Assembly: GCA_012295275.1 (NCBI GenBank)
Contig: CM022679.1
Coordinates: 15,403,842-15,467,841 of the forward strand
Length of the DNA: 64,000 nucleotides
Direction: 5' to 3'
Origin: Chrysomallon squamiferum
Lineage: Eukaryota; Mollusca; Gastropoda; Neomphalida; Peltospiridae
The notes under the pieces: generated by a model
What the model saw: the letters and a program-made list of their open reading frames with translations, nothing else
Databases searched by the model: none
What the model was told of the DNA's origin: nothing
Made by a program: the position numbers and the translations under genes
In this document: in pieces, positions 12,701-24,800 of the stretch
How the letters are laid out: every line of letters begins with the position of its first letter
How positions within the stretch are numbered: position 1 is the first letter of the stretch

Positions 12701-15069
12701 ATCCTCAAAATCATGTTAATGAATATGTATATAAATATACATTATATATAAGTGTAAAAATAAAAAACATTTGTTGAAACATTTGTCAGTGTCATTCCAC
12801 ATTAAGAAAAAACAATAAATATAGATAAAATGGACCAACTACATTAATTAAATATTCTGAAAAATTAAATTTAGTTGTTTTTTTATATAACAGTTTTGTG
12901 TGACTTTATGTTAAAAGAAGACATATACATATATACAAGTAATAGAACACTGAAAAGAAAATGTTTATGAAAAATCAGTGTTGAAATTATTGAAGTATTA
13001 AAAAGAAATATATAAATGTATTGTTCATGTGTACAGCTGAATATAAATGGCATAAGAATAATAACATCTATCACAATGTGACACACATTTATTTCTTTTT
13101 TCTTAGTTTTCAGCTCTTTAAAAGATAATATATACACTCACCTTTTTGTATTGTTCATAGGACATAAACTGTATAGCAGCATAAGGGAATATTCTCAACA
13201 TCTGAACACCATTTCCTTTGTACAGACCAAGAAACCCTTCTTTGACTACAACTTGACGAACAGCTGAAAAAACTCCTGCAATGAATAACAAGTTAAATAT
13301 AAAAACATAATTTAATAAACTCCAGAAATATTGATGTAAAAACACTTTTACAAACTGACAGTCCAAATAATTATCAGATTCAAATAGTGTATCATCACAT
13401 TATTTTAATGCCTCATTCACCTGTATTGTTTTCATAACAAACTAAAAAATTAAAAAAAAAAAATTAAAAATAATAATAAATAATTAAACAAAACCAAAAA
13501 ACCAAAAATAAAATAAAATTAAAAAATAATAAAATTAAAAAAATATATATATATCTCAGAAGACATATCAGAATTCATGCTTGGGGATAATGTGGGTTAG
13601 GATAGGATAGGAAAAAAATTAACATGCTAATCAGAGCAAGCTGTTGTGAAGCACGTCTGCAACGGGCATGCTTTCTGACAGGTCAGCGGGTGTGTCCGTC
13701 GCATAACGTGGGTGAAATACTTGCCCTTTTATACTAAACTTCACTGAACTTTTAACTCAAGGTGAAGATTACAGTTGTCATCCTTTTTTTTTTTTTTTTT
13801 TAAACAATAGCACCTGGAAGTATGTCTCAGTAATTAGCTAGCAGACTTTAGTTATATATTCATTAATAAATGACTGGGGGAAAACTAAATATTCTGTTTC
13901 TGTTCTACATCAATTGTGCAAGGGGTATAAATAAATAAATCACCAACATGTTGAAAATAATGCTACTGATTTTTCCAGTTTCATCTAACAAGAAGCACAA
14001 ATTTTCTCACACCATTCAGTTAAATGATACAGACTTTTTATCTGTGACCAAGCACTACAGAAATGGATGTTTTTCACCAGCTTAAACCCTGCATATATGT
14101 AAATTGTGTTTTTTAATATTTTAAAAGAAAATACAAGATTTAAAAAACTGCCTACCTAAATGTTTGTAATGTCGATTATGTGCCTGCAGAAGTATTTTCA
14201 CTCTGTCAAGAGGAGCAACTGTTGTTTTAGCACAGCAACCAGCAACACCTGTTTAAAAGGAATAAATGGTTGAAGTTTATTTCATTCCAAACTTTTTATT
14301 TCTTATAATAAAATATTAATGATAAAAAATGATAAGGAAAAAAAAAAAATAATAATAATAATACAAATAAAAATAAAAATAAAATAATAATAACAGGAAA
14401 TATAATTATCTTCCATTTAAAGTGTGGAACAAATTTGAAAGTAATAACAGCACAAATATTTTTTAATATGTATAATGATGATAATATATTTTATTTAAAT
14501 ACTTTTACGAAAGGTTTAAAGTATCCAAAAAAAATTCATAAACTATCTATTCATGGACACTATTAGATTAGCACCAAGGGAGTAATCAATCTGAACAACA
14601 AATCAGAGAATGTATGTGCTGTGAATTATAGAATAATGTTTCACTTATAATTCATTAAAACATGGACTGATAATTATATGAAATGCTTTATTAGATTTGT
14701 ACAATATTCTAAACTGTTTTCATAGTTCTTTTTCATTAACTATCACTTCCTTTGATTGGAAAAAAATATTTGTTATAAACTTTTGGCCGAACATGTTTCT
14801 GGTAGAACTTTAACACACCACCAAAATGGATTTAAAGGAATATGAAAGTGAAATAAATATACTCTTTTCATTTATATGTTTTAAAAATCGACATCCTCCA
14901 TGTAACTAATTAAAAATTCTTAAACATCTAAATAAAATAATAACAAAAGTTGAAGTTTTTAACTAATTAATTACTGAATGTTATTACCTCCTGACAGAAA
15001 AGTCTTGAAAGCAATTTCAATCTGATCTTTCTTTTGGTCCAAATGTTTTTTTAATTTAAATTCTGTCAT
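9741..15069 (-). CDS. SLC25A16: Mitochondrial carrier, SLC25A16-like (Graves disease carrier family), eight coding exons
   Basis: Exons in transcript order: 15069-14988, 14248-14156, 13275-13142, 12267-12204, 12104-11909, 11249-11087, 10631-10560 and 9912-9741 (TGA at 9741-9743). With one base removed in exon 5 the model gives about 324 residues, close to the human protein. Three carrier repeats are visible, each with the P-x-[DE]-x-x-[RK] signature: APLDRVK in repeat 1, YPLDVVRARL in 2 and YPLDVVRRRL in 3. The ends of the repeats read GLYKGNGVQMLRIFPYAA and GLYRGLSVNYIRI. The segment FLPAKLLCGGLAGAVAQSVS supports SLC25A16 over SLC25A42. The family lies in the inner mitochondrial membrane and has been linked to CoA or its precursor, but the substrate is not visible here. 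Exon 5 has a one-base frameshift near 11937-11944 that would truncate the product if real. The gene is divergent from CAMLG. Confidence 0.85.
10863..10961. repeat. Two-copy tandem repeat in an SLC25A16 intron
   Basis: The block ending AATCAACTGAAATGGATAAA occurs twice, at about 10863-10914 and 10917-10961. The copies are nearly identical over their last 30 bp. It lies in the intron between exons 6 and 7. Confidence 0.8.
11901..12050. repeat. Exact 23-bp direct repeat within SLC25A16 exon 5 and its donor
   Basis: The same 23 bases occur at 11901-11923 and 12028-12050. On the coding (minus) strand the upstream copy encodes F-Q-V-K-G-E-H, conserved in the family. The downstream copy forms the end of the exon and the splice donor (AAAG/GTGAAC). 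It replaces the expected P-Y-A-G coding end with P-F-Q-V-K-G. The region between them also holds the frameshift. Confidence 0.9.
13560..13740. other. GC-richer island in an SLC25A16 intron, possible repeat
   Basis: About 180 bp stands out from the surrounding AT-rich intron, with several CpGs and segments such as GCACGTCTGCAACGGGCATG. No open reading frame or terminal repeat was recognised. A dispersed repeat is the simplest explanation. Confidence 0.3.
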
Positions 15070-15654
15070 GGCGAGTTTATGGAGTGGCAAATTTTATTTT
15101 ATTACTGGGATATGATAAATAAATATATTTTGTGTTTGATGCTTTTTTCGAAATTCCCCCAAAAGATAAACACTTATGCCAACCCATTTCATTCACACCT
15201 ACAAACTACCTAGTTAATCAGAAACCAATAATGAATAAATCGAAATTAAATAACTAAGATAAACTCTATCAAATAATGCCGATATTCTTAATTAAAAGGG
15301 AACAGTAATGTGGCCACAAAAAGTATTCTTTAGAAAACGTCTGAAACACAATGACACCACTCATGGTTATCACACAGATAAACTGAAAAAAATTATCACA
15401 ATGTCCAAATCATCTGTTCGTCAACCATCTTGCTATTAAAGTTCAAAGTTCTTTATTTACATTTTGACAAAGTTTCGTAAATTTCGAAATTAATGTTAGT
15501 TTTAATATTTTTAAATATATATTATAAAGTGTAATAAAATTTTAAAATAAATATTAAAATGAACGGATTTGTTTATATCCAAAGAAGCAATATCTACAGA
15601 TTGTTTGAAACTGAGTTGAATAGGCGGCTGAAAAAACAATTGTAAACATTCAAA
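15070..15654. promoter_or_regulatory. Shared divergent promoter region of SLC25A16 and CAMLG
   Basis: The two start codons point away from each other with 585 bp between them. A YY1-type motif is present as CCATCTTG at 15425-15432 (CAAGATGG on the other strand). The CAMLG start itself lies in CAAAATGGCTAC, also YY1-like. No TATA box at a convincing distance is seen. Shared regulation is inferred from the arrangement. Confidence 0.55.
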
Positions 15655-15894
15655 ATGGCTACTATAGAACAAAAACGTGAAGAACGAAGAAGAAAAATCC
15701 TAGAAAACTCCGAAAAACGAATGAAAAAACTTTTGGGATATGACTATGCAGGAGAAGGTAATGATAGTCGTCTTTAGATTTAATTTTTCTATTGACAAAT
15801 AAAAATTAATTATTAATGGTTTCAGTGACTGGTCCAGATAAACGTATATTTTAGTAATTTTTACTATATAATTTAGTATATAAATTATAAAAGC

Positions 15895-15946
<52 letters not shown>

Positions 15947-17961
15947 TTTCCATATGATTATTTATGTTGAAAATGAATTATATTTATATCTTAATTTTTG
16001 TCTATTTAACTCAAATACACAGGTTGAGAAGAATAGTGTGATACTTCATTACTTGACAGTATGATTGAGTCATGATTTTAAAGTTACCCTTTTTGCTTAT
16101 TGAGTACGAACCTGATAGGTTGTCTGATACATCTTAGTATTTATAACTTATTAATTAAAACATGAGTGGAATATATTATTTGGCAAAATTACCCAAATTT
16201 TTATTTTAGTGACAACTGACATATTTTTTGTTTGTTTTGTTTTTATATTGGATTTTATGTTAAGACACCTTCATTATTTGCAGATATTGATCATAGAATA
16301 AAAAATAAGTTGCACATATGCCTGTCTCATCTTCTTTTTTTATATTTAATATGTATATTTCTCTGTGATTTTTGTTTTCAGAAAAAGAAAAACCTTTTTT
16401 ACTAAATCGGAAAACTTCTAAAGAGCCTAGTGAAAGACAGTTTATTCCTAGCAGAGTGCCAGATAATGCAACAGATGATTCGAATGATAAAGATATTTTG
16501 CCTGAAACTAGCTGTCAGACATCTGTTAAGTTAAGTAGTTCAGAGATTACCACAAACAATTTAAACACATTGGACCGAACCAGATTTTGCAGCAATATAT
16601 GTCTTGCCATTATTGTTCGGTGGTTATTGTCCATAGAACTAGCTTCTTTCTTCTTTGAGGTTTGTGAAGTGCAATAAAAAATTATTACATAAACAAATCC
16701 AGTAGGCCATGTTAATTATTTTAATATAAATTATATCATTTTTATTATTATTCTGTTTGTTTAAATAATAATAATAATAATAAAAATTGTAATTGATTTA
16801 AGTAATGTTTCACTTTAAAATAACATTTTAGTGTTAAAATTCTTTTCATAAGACATGGTAGAATTGGAAGGTTGGTTATTAAATAATGATGTTTATAAAA
16901 AGAATATTTAAAATGATGGTTCATTAAAAACTCACTAAATGATAAAAAAAATTGGTGATAATACTTTATTTCAGAAAGAGAAAAAATACCACACTTTACA
17001 TAAACATGTTCCATTTCACATATACATTATTTCTCTAAATTCACCACTGATCTCATGCATTTTTCTTTCAGTCCATATTCTTTCCATTTGCTGCCTTGGA
17101 AATTGCCATTTTTTCATATCAATGCACTTGTATGAAGGTACTTAATGCTTTATAGAGTTTTGTCTAACGCTTGGCTGTTTTATGACAAATTAGTAATGTA
17201 CCATGTAACAATAAAAGTTCAGATGTGTGTATTTTAATTAATTTGCAGTTTATAAAAAGAAGAAGAAAGATACTGTTAAAATTTTAAAAAATAGTTGCTC
17301 ACAGCAAATTCACCAATGCTGTCACTTTTTGGAACTATAATAAGTTTGTAAAGTGTACATATATGTGTACAAAATAAATAAATAATGGAATCCCCAGAAA
17401 AAGAGAAATATGGTGGTTATCATTCCCATTACTTCAGGTGTCAAGATGGTTCACAACCAGTATAATTTGTTTATACTCAGTGGTGTATTTATTTTGTTAT
17501 AACCAGTTGTTTCTAACAATTTGTAATAGTTTAATGAATGATTATAAGAAAATAATTTTAAAAAAAAGGTTAGTCGTATTCCATATAAAATCCAATTATT
17601 CAAATAAAAGCCACCTATTAATATTTTAAATATTCTAAAAGTGATGATTTTTAATGTGAAAGACACCAAAAACAAACAAATAAATAAATAAATAATAACA
17701 TTAATTTATCAAAAAGATATGTTAAAAAATGATTTCATTTGAACTGTTGTAACGTATCATTTATAACTTCACTTACAGGATATTCGGCTGCCTCATGGCT
17801 TTGCTTTAGTGACGAGTGTTCTCATGCTCTTTGGACTAAACCCAGAGGTGTTGCGCATTGTGAACAGGATTTTAGGATACGTAATAGCAATTGCAGAAGA
17901 CTGTGGCCTTTACATTTTCACATTTTTTGTCTGTGATGAAATAATCAAACATGTGGCATAA
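15655..17961 (+). CDS. CAMLG: CAMLG (calcium-modulating cyclophilin ligand; GET2 homologue), four exons
   Basis: Exons are 15655-15757, 16382-16659, 17072-17137 and 17779-17961 (TAA at 17959), giving 209 residues with all phases consistent. The N-terminus has EQKREERRRKILENSEKRM, the basic motif by which CAML/Get2 binds the ATPase TRC40/GET3. A polar linker of about 70 residues follows. The C-terminal half has hydrophobic membrane segments (CLAIIVRWLLSIELASFFFE, SIFFPFAALEIAIF, FALVTSVLMLFGL, and one near the end). With WRB/GET1 the family forms the ER receptor that inserts tail-anchored proteins. It is shorter than human CAML (about 296 residues), mainly in the linker. The start at 15655 has a favourable context (caaaATGG). 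The identification rests on the N-terminal motif plus topology. Confidence 0.88.
15892..15944. repeat. (AAT)n microsatellite in CAMLG intron 1
   Basis: A run of AAT/TAA trinucleotides of about 53 bp, without coding meaning. Confidence 0.95.
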
Positions 17962-20265
17962 TCTTAATTGGTTATTTATTTATTTATTTTTCAAATACAA
18001 CGGTAAAGGCTGTAGACTGCGTAAAAGAGCTTGTTAAAGAGCCTGTTTGGGTTGGTGTGCAAAATAAAATGAGATCAGCAATAACATTTTCAACTAGTTA
18101 CTCCAGATTTTTAGTTTGATTAATAGTTGTAGTGAGAGTTAGCATAGTTTTTATTAGAATGTAGTCTAGTCTTGTGTATAATTAATAAATTATTTTTGTT
18201 GGTGGCAATAAATTTAATTTTTGAAGTTCTTTTAAATTTTAAAATTGTTAAATTTGTTTGAGTACTCTAATGGAAAAGAAACTACATAAGACAATTTTGT
18301 CAAAAGGGCATTCCATACAGTTCTTTTCAAATGAAACTTGGCAGCAATGATATTGAATACAAATTTAAAAAATTGATAATTGGCGAGAGACTGTTGAAGT
18401 ATGTTATGTCTATTAAGGCATTAAAAATAAATGTATTGGTTAACAGCACAAATTTTTCTATCTGTATATACATTTTACAAACTGTACATTAGATTTCATT
18501 ATTTTTGTCTTCTAAGTTTCTGAGATTCAGTTTCCTATTTTTCTGTCTGTATATTCATTTTACAAACTGTACATTAAAATTCATGAATTTTTGTCTTCTA
18601 AGTTTCTGAGATTCAGTTTCCAACCAATTTTGGCATTGAACCAACTTTTAAAAGATTGCTTTTTTTTCCTTTTTGGTGCTTTGTTTCAGAGGTTTTCATT
18701 TGAGCATCCCTACTTGTGGAGATACTACTTACAATATTTCACATTTCAATTTACAGTTTCTTGAAATCTTTTTAAGTAGAGGTACTCAAATGTATGTAAC
18801 ATAACTGTAAATATGAATTAATATCTTTATATTTTACTCTTGGGAACAAAATCTGACAAGTGCCATGCACACGTACTAAAGGCAGCAAAAATCTCAGTGC
18901 ACATAAGTAATGTGGGTGATCTGTTGTTACATATATTTCACTTTATTAACTGGAATTTCAAAGTACATTCACAGCAGTGGCTGTAATTTTCATATACTTC
19001 ATTGATCTTAACAACTAATGAAAGATATAGATTCCTATCCATTATTTACATCTCAGGTTGATCATTTTCAAAACCCTTCTGAACCATGCATAAAATGATA
19101 TAAACAGGCTAAAAGATAGTTTAAAAAAACCCAGCATGGTTCATTTATGAGATTGGTCTCCCCTTCAAAAAAGAAAGTTTTGCTTAGTTTAATCTTGGTA
19201 TTTGTGGATATATTATACTGTTTAAATAATGTTGGCTTTCATTATCATGATGGTTTTTGGGTCATTTTTTAAATTATTTTTGTTATAGGATTTGTGCATT
19301 AAAAAGTGCTGTTTGGATTTAATGTAGTTCTTAATTCACTGTTATATTCACTGTTAAGTATGAATGGCTATTAACTGTTTAACTGCTGATTATATCAGAG
19401 TTCAAAATAGTCAACTTTGTGATCATAAAATGTTCAAAGGAATCAAATTAGTGTTTTGGCATATCAAAAATTGCATTTTGTTCTTGATGTATTCAGATAG
19501 AAATAATTTTGTGTGTTTCATTACTTCAAGAAAAGATGCAATAAAAATGAAAAATAATATTAAACCATTTTCCCATGGTGGTATTTATATTCCAGATTTT
19601 GGACTATAAAGGTGTAGTGGGTAGAAAAAAAGTAAAATGAATCAAATCTATGGCAAAATATTCCTGCAAAAACTTAATTATAATATACCAATGAGTAATT
19701 TTTAATGCATGCTGTCGTTTGTAAGTGTCAGCACACTGAAACAGACTAGGGTATTTACTGTCAATTGCTGATCAATAATAAAATACATACAAGTACACAC
19801 ACATTTTTTAATACATTTTTTTCATAATCCAAACTGTATCATAACATTTAATATTAAATTAAAAATGTTTAAAAGTGTTACATTGAAAGCAGAATTTGAT
19901 TAATAAACTCAATTTTGCATGAAGATCTTTTTTGTTAGTTTTATTTTCACTACAACCAAGTTAATTAACATTAAAAATCAAAATCTATCTTTAGTTCAGT
20001 TAATGTTTCTTGTTTTTATGTTACTACATTCAGTAAAGACAAATTTAATTTTTCACCAACTGTTCATGCAATAAATTTGTATTACATATCAAGCTCATAT
20101 CTAAATGCTGCTTAAAACTGTTATGGGAAAAATGAAATTCCAGTGAGATCGTCCATTTCAGAAATTGGTTATTTGCATCAGAATAAACATTTAAAAAAAA
20201 ATTATAATAATAAAAATTGTCTCATTCCAAAGTTTATTTAATTTAAATTCCATTAATTCAGGGGA

Positions 20266-20297
<32 letters not shown>

Positions 20298-21868
20298 TAG
20301 AATTAAATCCTGCACAATCTCTGAAATTTTAATGAATAACCTAAATATAACTGAATCTTTGCTTTTAAAAATATCTTGACAGTATTATTGTTGGATTAAA
20401 ATATAGTAACAAGTGTATCATTAAAGAAAAAAAACGTAGTGGAGGAATTTTCAAAATATGTCATAAAGACTCATTAAGTAAAGTAAACAACTGCTATAAA
20501 ATTAAAATAAAACAAAGGACAGTGCTTTGTTACAGGTCTTTAATGCCGAATTGTTTTACATGCTGGAAACCTAGATTTACAAAATAATCTGGACATTAAT
20601 TTAGCATTTTTACTACAAAACTTGAATACATCAGAAATTAAATTAGTATCTGCAAATGTTTTTTTTTTTTATAAAAAGATGTCACTACAAACCATAAAAA
20701 AAATGAAAAAGCAAACAATGAAAAATAAATATAAAAAGAAAAAAAGAAAAATAAGCTATGCAGTCAGTGGAAGCATATACGATAGATTGATTTAATGTAC
20801 TATAAGTTATTTAAGTTAAATTTGGGAACCAAAACCAAGATTTTTTTTTGTTTTGTATTTTTTTTTAAATTACATTACGTGAATTAGTATTTATTTGATA
20901 CTGATGCCTCTCTAATCATTTTCCTTTACAAAAGCTAAATAGCTTTTTCAAAACTTAAGCTGCTAATTACAATTAAAACTATTTTTATTCACAAATTTCT
21001 TCTCAAATGGAAAACAATAGCAGTATCTCTTTAAGATTTATTAAACAGAATCTGCTATCTTCAACAACTAAAAAAAAAAATAATAAAAAAAATTCTAATT
21101 TGCTTCAGCTGACAATTAAAAATACTTTCTATGATATTTCTAAAATGTAGCTATACTAACGATGTTAAGGATATATCACCATCAATGGTAATATTATTTT
21201 TGCATTAACCAGAATGCTATTATCAAAATTTATAAAAGTTTACAAATATGTATAACATCTAAGACATGCAGATATACTACCTAAAAACACTTTGGAAATT
21301 GCCTAAAATAATAATTTTAATAAAATAAAATATATAAAAATATTAAATGTGTAGGTCTTAGTATATATTCTCCAAATTAATACAGAAAATTAAAATAAGA
21401 AATGTGGTCTTTTGAAAGAATAGACAAAAAAAGGATTTGTATGAGACAGACATATTAGCTCAGTATTTTTCAAAGAAATAAAAATCAATCATGATTTAAA
21501 GTTAATTCTTTTACAGCATTACATCCAGCAGAAAAACAATGTATCCCTGAAAATTCCATTCTACTCAAGAAAATTGCCTTGTGTTAATCTCTGACTGATT
21601 TCCAATATTTTTTTGTAAATACTACATTTTTCAACAATTTTTTTCAACCCAGAGCATGGATCCAATTCCTTTTCCTCTTCTCACTGATCACAGCACTGTT
21701 AAAACCTAAAACATGCATTTTCATTACACCTTTTCTAATCATTAATTCAGATTTGTCCAGCTTTCTTCAGTTATTTCAAATAAATGTGGAATACTGATAT
21801 TTGTTAGTTTTTAAGAATACATGATATCAAAACACACGCGTAAGCTCATTTATCCAACACTTGTCTGA
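17962..21868. other. Interval between the convergent CAMLG and TFAM genes
   Basis: No coding exons are seen. The left side should contain the CAMLG 3' UTR, with AATAAA at 18184-18189 about 220 bp after the stop. The right side should contain the TFAM 3' UTR, transcribed leftward; a complement of AATAAA lies near 21037. Chance ORFs such as 19364-19609 lack domains. A tandem duplication at 18451-18621 is listed separately, and poly(A) runs lie at 20270-20294. Confidence 0.6.
18451..18621. repeat. Two-copy tandem repeat, unit about 86 bp
   Basis: Copies at 18451-18536 and 18537-18621 share CATTTTACAAACTGTACATT and TTTTTGTCTTCTAAGTTTCT followed by GAGATTCAGTTTCC, with only a few differences. They lie in or just after the CAMLG 3' UTR. 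Confidence 0.9.
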
Positions 21869-24800
21869 TCAGTTGTCTTCAGTTTGTGTAGATTTGGATA
21901 CTGTTTTTCGCTTTCTTTTTACATTCGTTCGGGGTGATCGTTTAGATTTAGATGCAGTCTTTTTCTTTTTAGCAACAACAGTTCTCTTTCGTTTTGGTCG
22001 TTTTGTTCTACTGACAACCCTGATTAAATCCTCTCTGCCTTCTTTCTTCATTTTGTCTTCCCAGACAGCCATTTCTTTCTCATACCGTTCTTTGTCAAGT
22101 TCAGCATCATTAACATATATCTGCAACAGAAAAGTTATCTTAGAATTTCCAGGTGTAATGGTAATGGACATAACAGTCATCAGAAACTGATCCAGAAAAA
22201 TACTCAAAACCTTTCACAAAAATTTCTAACAAATCTTTAACTCTTTTTCTGTAATTTGATGTAAAGCAGACCATTTAATGTGAAAAAACACTGACTTTAT
22301 ACCTTTTTATAATATATTTCATTACAGAAACAAATTTATAATTTTTATTATTTTCTTTTAAGATTCATTACAATTACCTGCTTTTCCTCCTCTGGCATCA
22401 TTTTCCAGTATTCTACTAAACCTTTAAGGAATGTCTGAAAAAATATCAGCAAATTATTATTTAAACAATCAATATAAACCATAATTTTAAAAAGGTAACT
22501 GTACATTTATTTTTGTTGAGCATTTTTCAATAACTGAAAATTCTAATCATCATGAAATACTTTCTGGTTGTTAATTCATCTCCTGTTTATTATTTTAGTT
22601 TATTTTACAAATCAATAATGTGAATACTGAAATAATTTATATTAATTATAATATCAAACTGCTTATTTGTCTGTACACAACACCACCACTACCAAATAAA
22701 AAAAATAAAAAATTAAAGTTAAAATAAATAAATAAAAAGAAAAACAAGATGAATGTCAAAAATTTCTATTAATACTTTAATTTGATCAATATTAAAACAT
22801 TATATTTCACATGTATCTGTTACTTACCTTTGCATCAGCTTCTCCTCTTTCAAGTTTTGAAGATTTTACAAATAGACTAAAAGCGTTCCTTGGTCTGATT
22901 GGTTTTCCTAATTTCTTCCATTCCTGATACAAATGAAAGAAATTAGAAAATTTTAAAAATAAATTAACAAGAAACTCTACAAACAAAATTATCTGTTCTG
23001 AAGAGAATGATCATGTTACTTGTAATTTTTCAATTTCGGACTTTAAATTATAAAAAACACATTTATTATTAAAATGTTTGAAATTGCTTATTTAATTTGG
23101 TATAATAAAGCATCAAACAGTAAACACAACAGTTAACAGAAGTCCTTGTTTTAATAAAGAGATTATAATTATGAAAGTTTATAAAAATACTACATGAAAT
23201 TTGTTTTGTATTTAAAATAGAATTTAGAGAGAATTTGTTAGGGATTCCATTATTGAGAAAATTCATGACCTACTTTCAGTTACAGTTACAAAATATTTCA
23301 AATTTTTGATGCAGAAAGCTATGTATGTCATTATTATTTAATGTTGTTCAAGTGACAATACAAATCTGCCCATTCCAAAGATATATATATATAACCAACA
23401 TCTTCATAGATTAGAATTCTAAAATATGAGGTGAGAGGTGTTAAAACTAGAAAACATTGTTTTCTTTGTTTAAACAAAAAAAAAATTGTGTGCTAACAAG
23501 CATACCTTCTTCTTTCTTTTCTTTGCTAAAGAAACTTTACGCTCTTTTTTCTTCTCTGATATTTCCTGAATTTCTTCTGGTGTCAGATTGCTTAAATAAT
23601 TTTCATACTGTCGTTTGTACTCAGCTAATCTCTGTAATCCTTCTTGCTGAAATTTCTACAAAAAGAGGGAAAAAAAAGAAATGAATACTCATGAAAAAGA
23701 AAATCTTGTCAAAAATAAGATTTTAAAATTACTCTTTTAAATGTATGTGTTTATATATATGTGTGTGTGTGTGTGTAGTTAAATGGTATAAGTAATGTTT
23801 AAATTATGTTTTGGAGGAAAACAAAAATTGAAATATTCTTTTGATAGAAACTAATATAATAAATGTAAAACACTGGTTAAATGTTTGATTCCTACACTCT
23901 TTTCTTCTGGATCTAATTCACGCCATAACTGTCCTGCAATTTTGGCCTGCTCTTGGATTCGGAGATCTGTACGTATTTGAAACAAGAAAATGTCACATTA
24001 AATAACATTAAAATCAAACAAATAATTATTACAAAGGCAAATAAAGAAATGGTTTACTGCTTTTAATTATACTACTAGAATGTAAATGCTTAATCCTTTG
24101 AACCCTACGACCCCATCCTTATATGATCTTCCCCCTGAGCTCCCAGTGAAAATTTGCAAAAAAATCAGTTATGAGTTATTTGCATTCTTGTGCCGGTACT
24201 TTGTTGTCATTTATGATAAATAAACAAATACAATAAATATTCCATGTTGTTTATTACACTTTTCACTTCTACCTCAAAAACTGAACTTTTGTGTGTCGGT
24301 CATGCCAGCAATTTTGCTGTGGTACCGTGCACAAGATTTTACACCAGTAAACTGTTTTGGACTTTTTGGGAAGGTCCTTATAAGCAGCACTAGGATTTTG
24401 TTGTCTGGCCATGTTGTGCTTTTCCAGACACACTACACACCTATTGTTTGATGTTGCATGGGGGGGGTCTTTCCACCTCATGATGTCTGTAATCTTGGAG
24501 GTGTTTGTCTGTGTACGGATGCACATTCACCAGTAATAGACAGCGATAATTGCCTACAAATTCATGGCAGAGTTTTTCAACAAACACATGGAATGTAAAT
24601 ATTCATAATGCCTGCTCGGTTGTCCCTTTCTTACCGCTCATGTTTATAGTGAAAAATATTTTTAAAATCTGCAATTTTATTCCAAAAACATTCTCGAAGC
24701 TTCCTGCCGGAAGTATGGCCGAGTATACAATATCAAGAATATCAAGGTGTAAACAAATTCACACAGCGGCCCAGCAGGTATATATATATTATATGTTCAG

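Noticed and set aside
21861-22190. 109-residue ORF on the plus strand
   Set aside because: It is antisense to the last TFAM exon, whose basic codons read as Phe/Leu-rich on the other strand.
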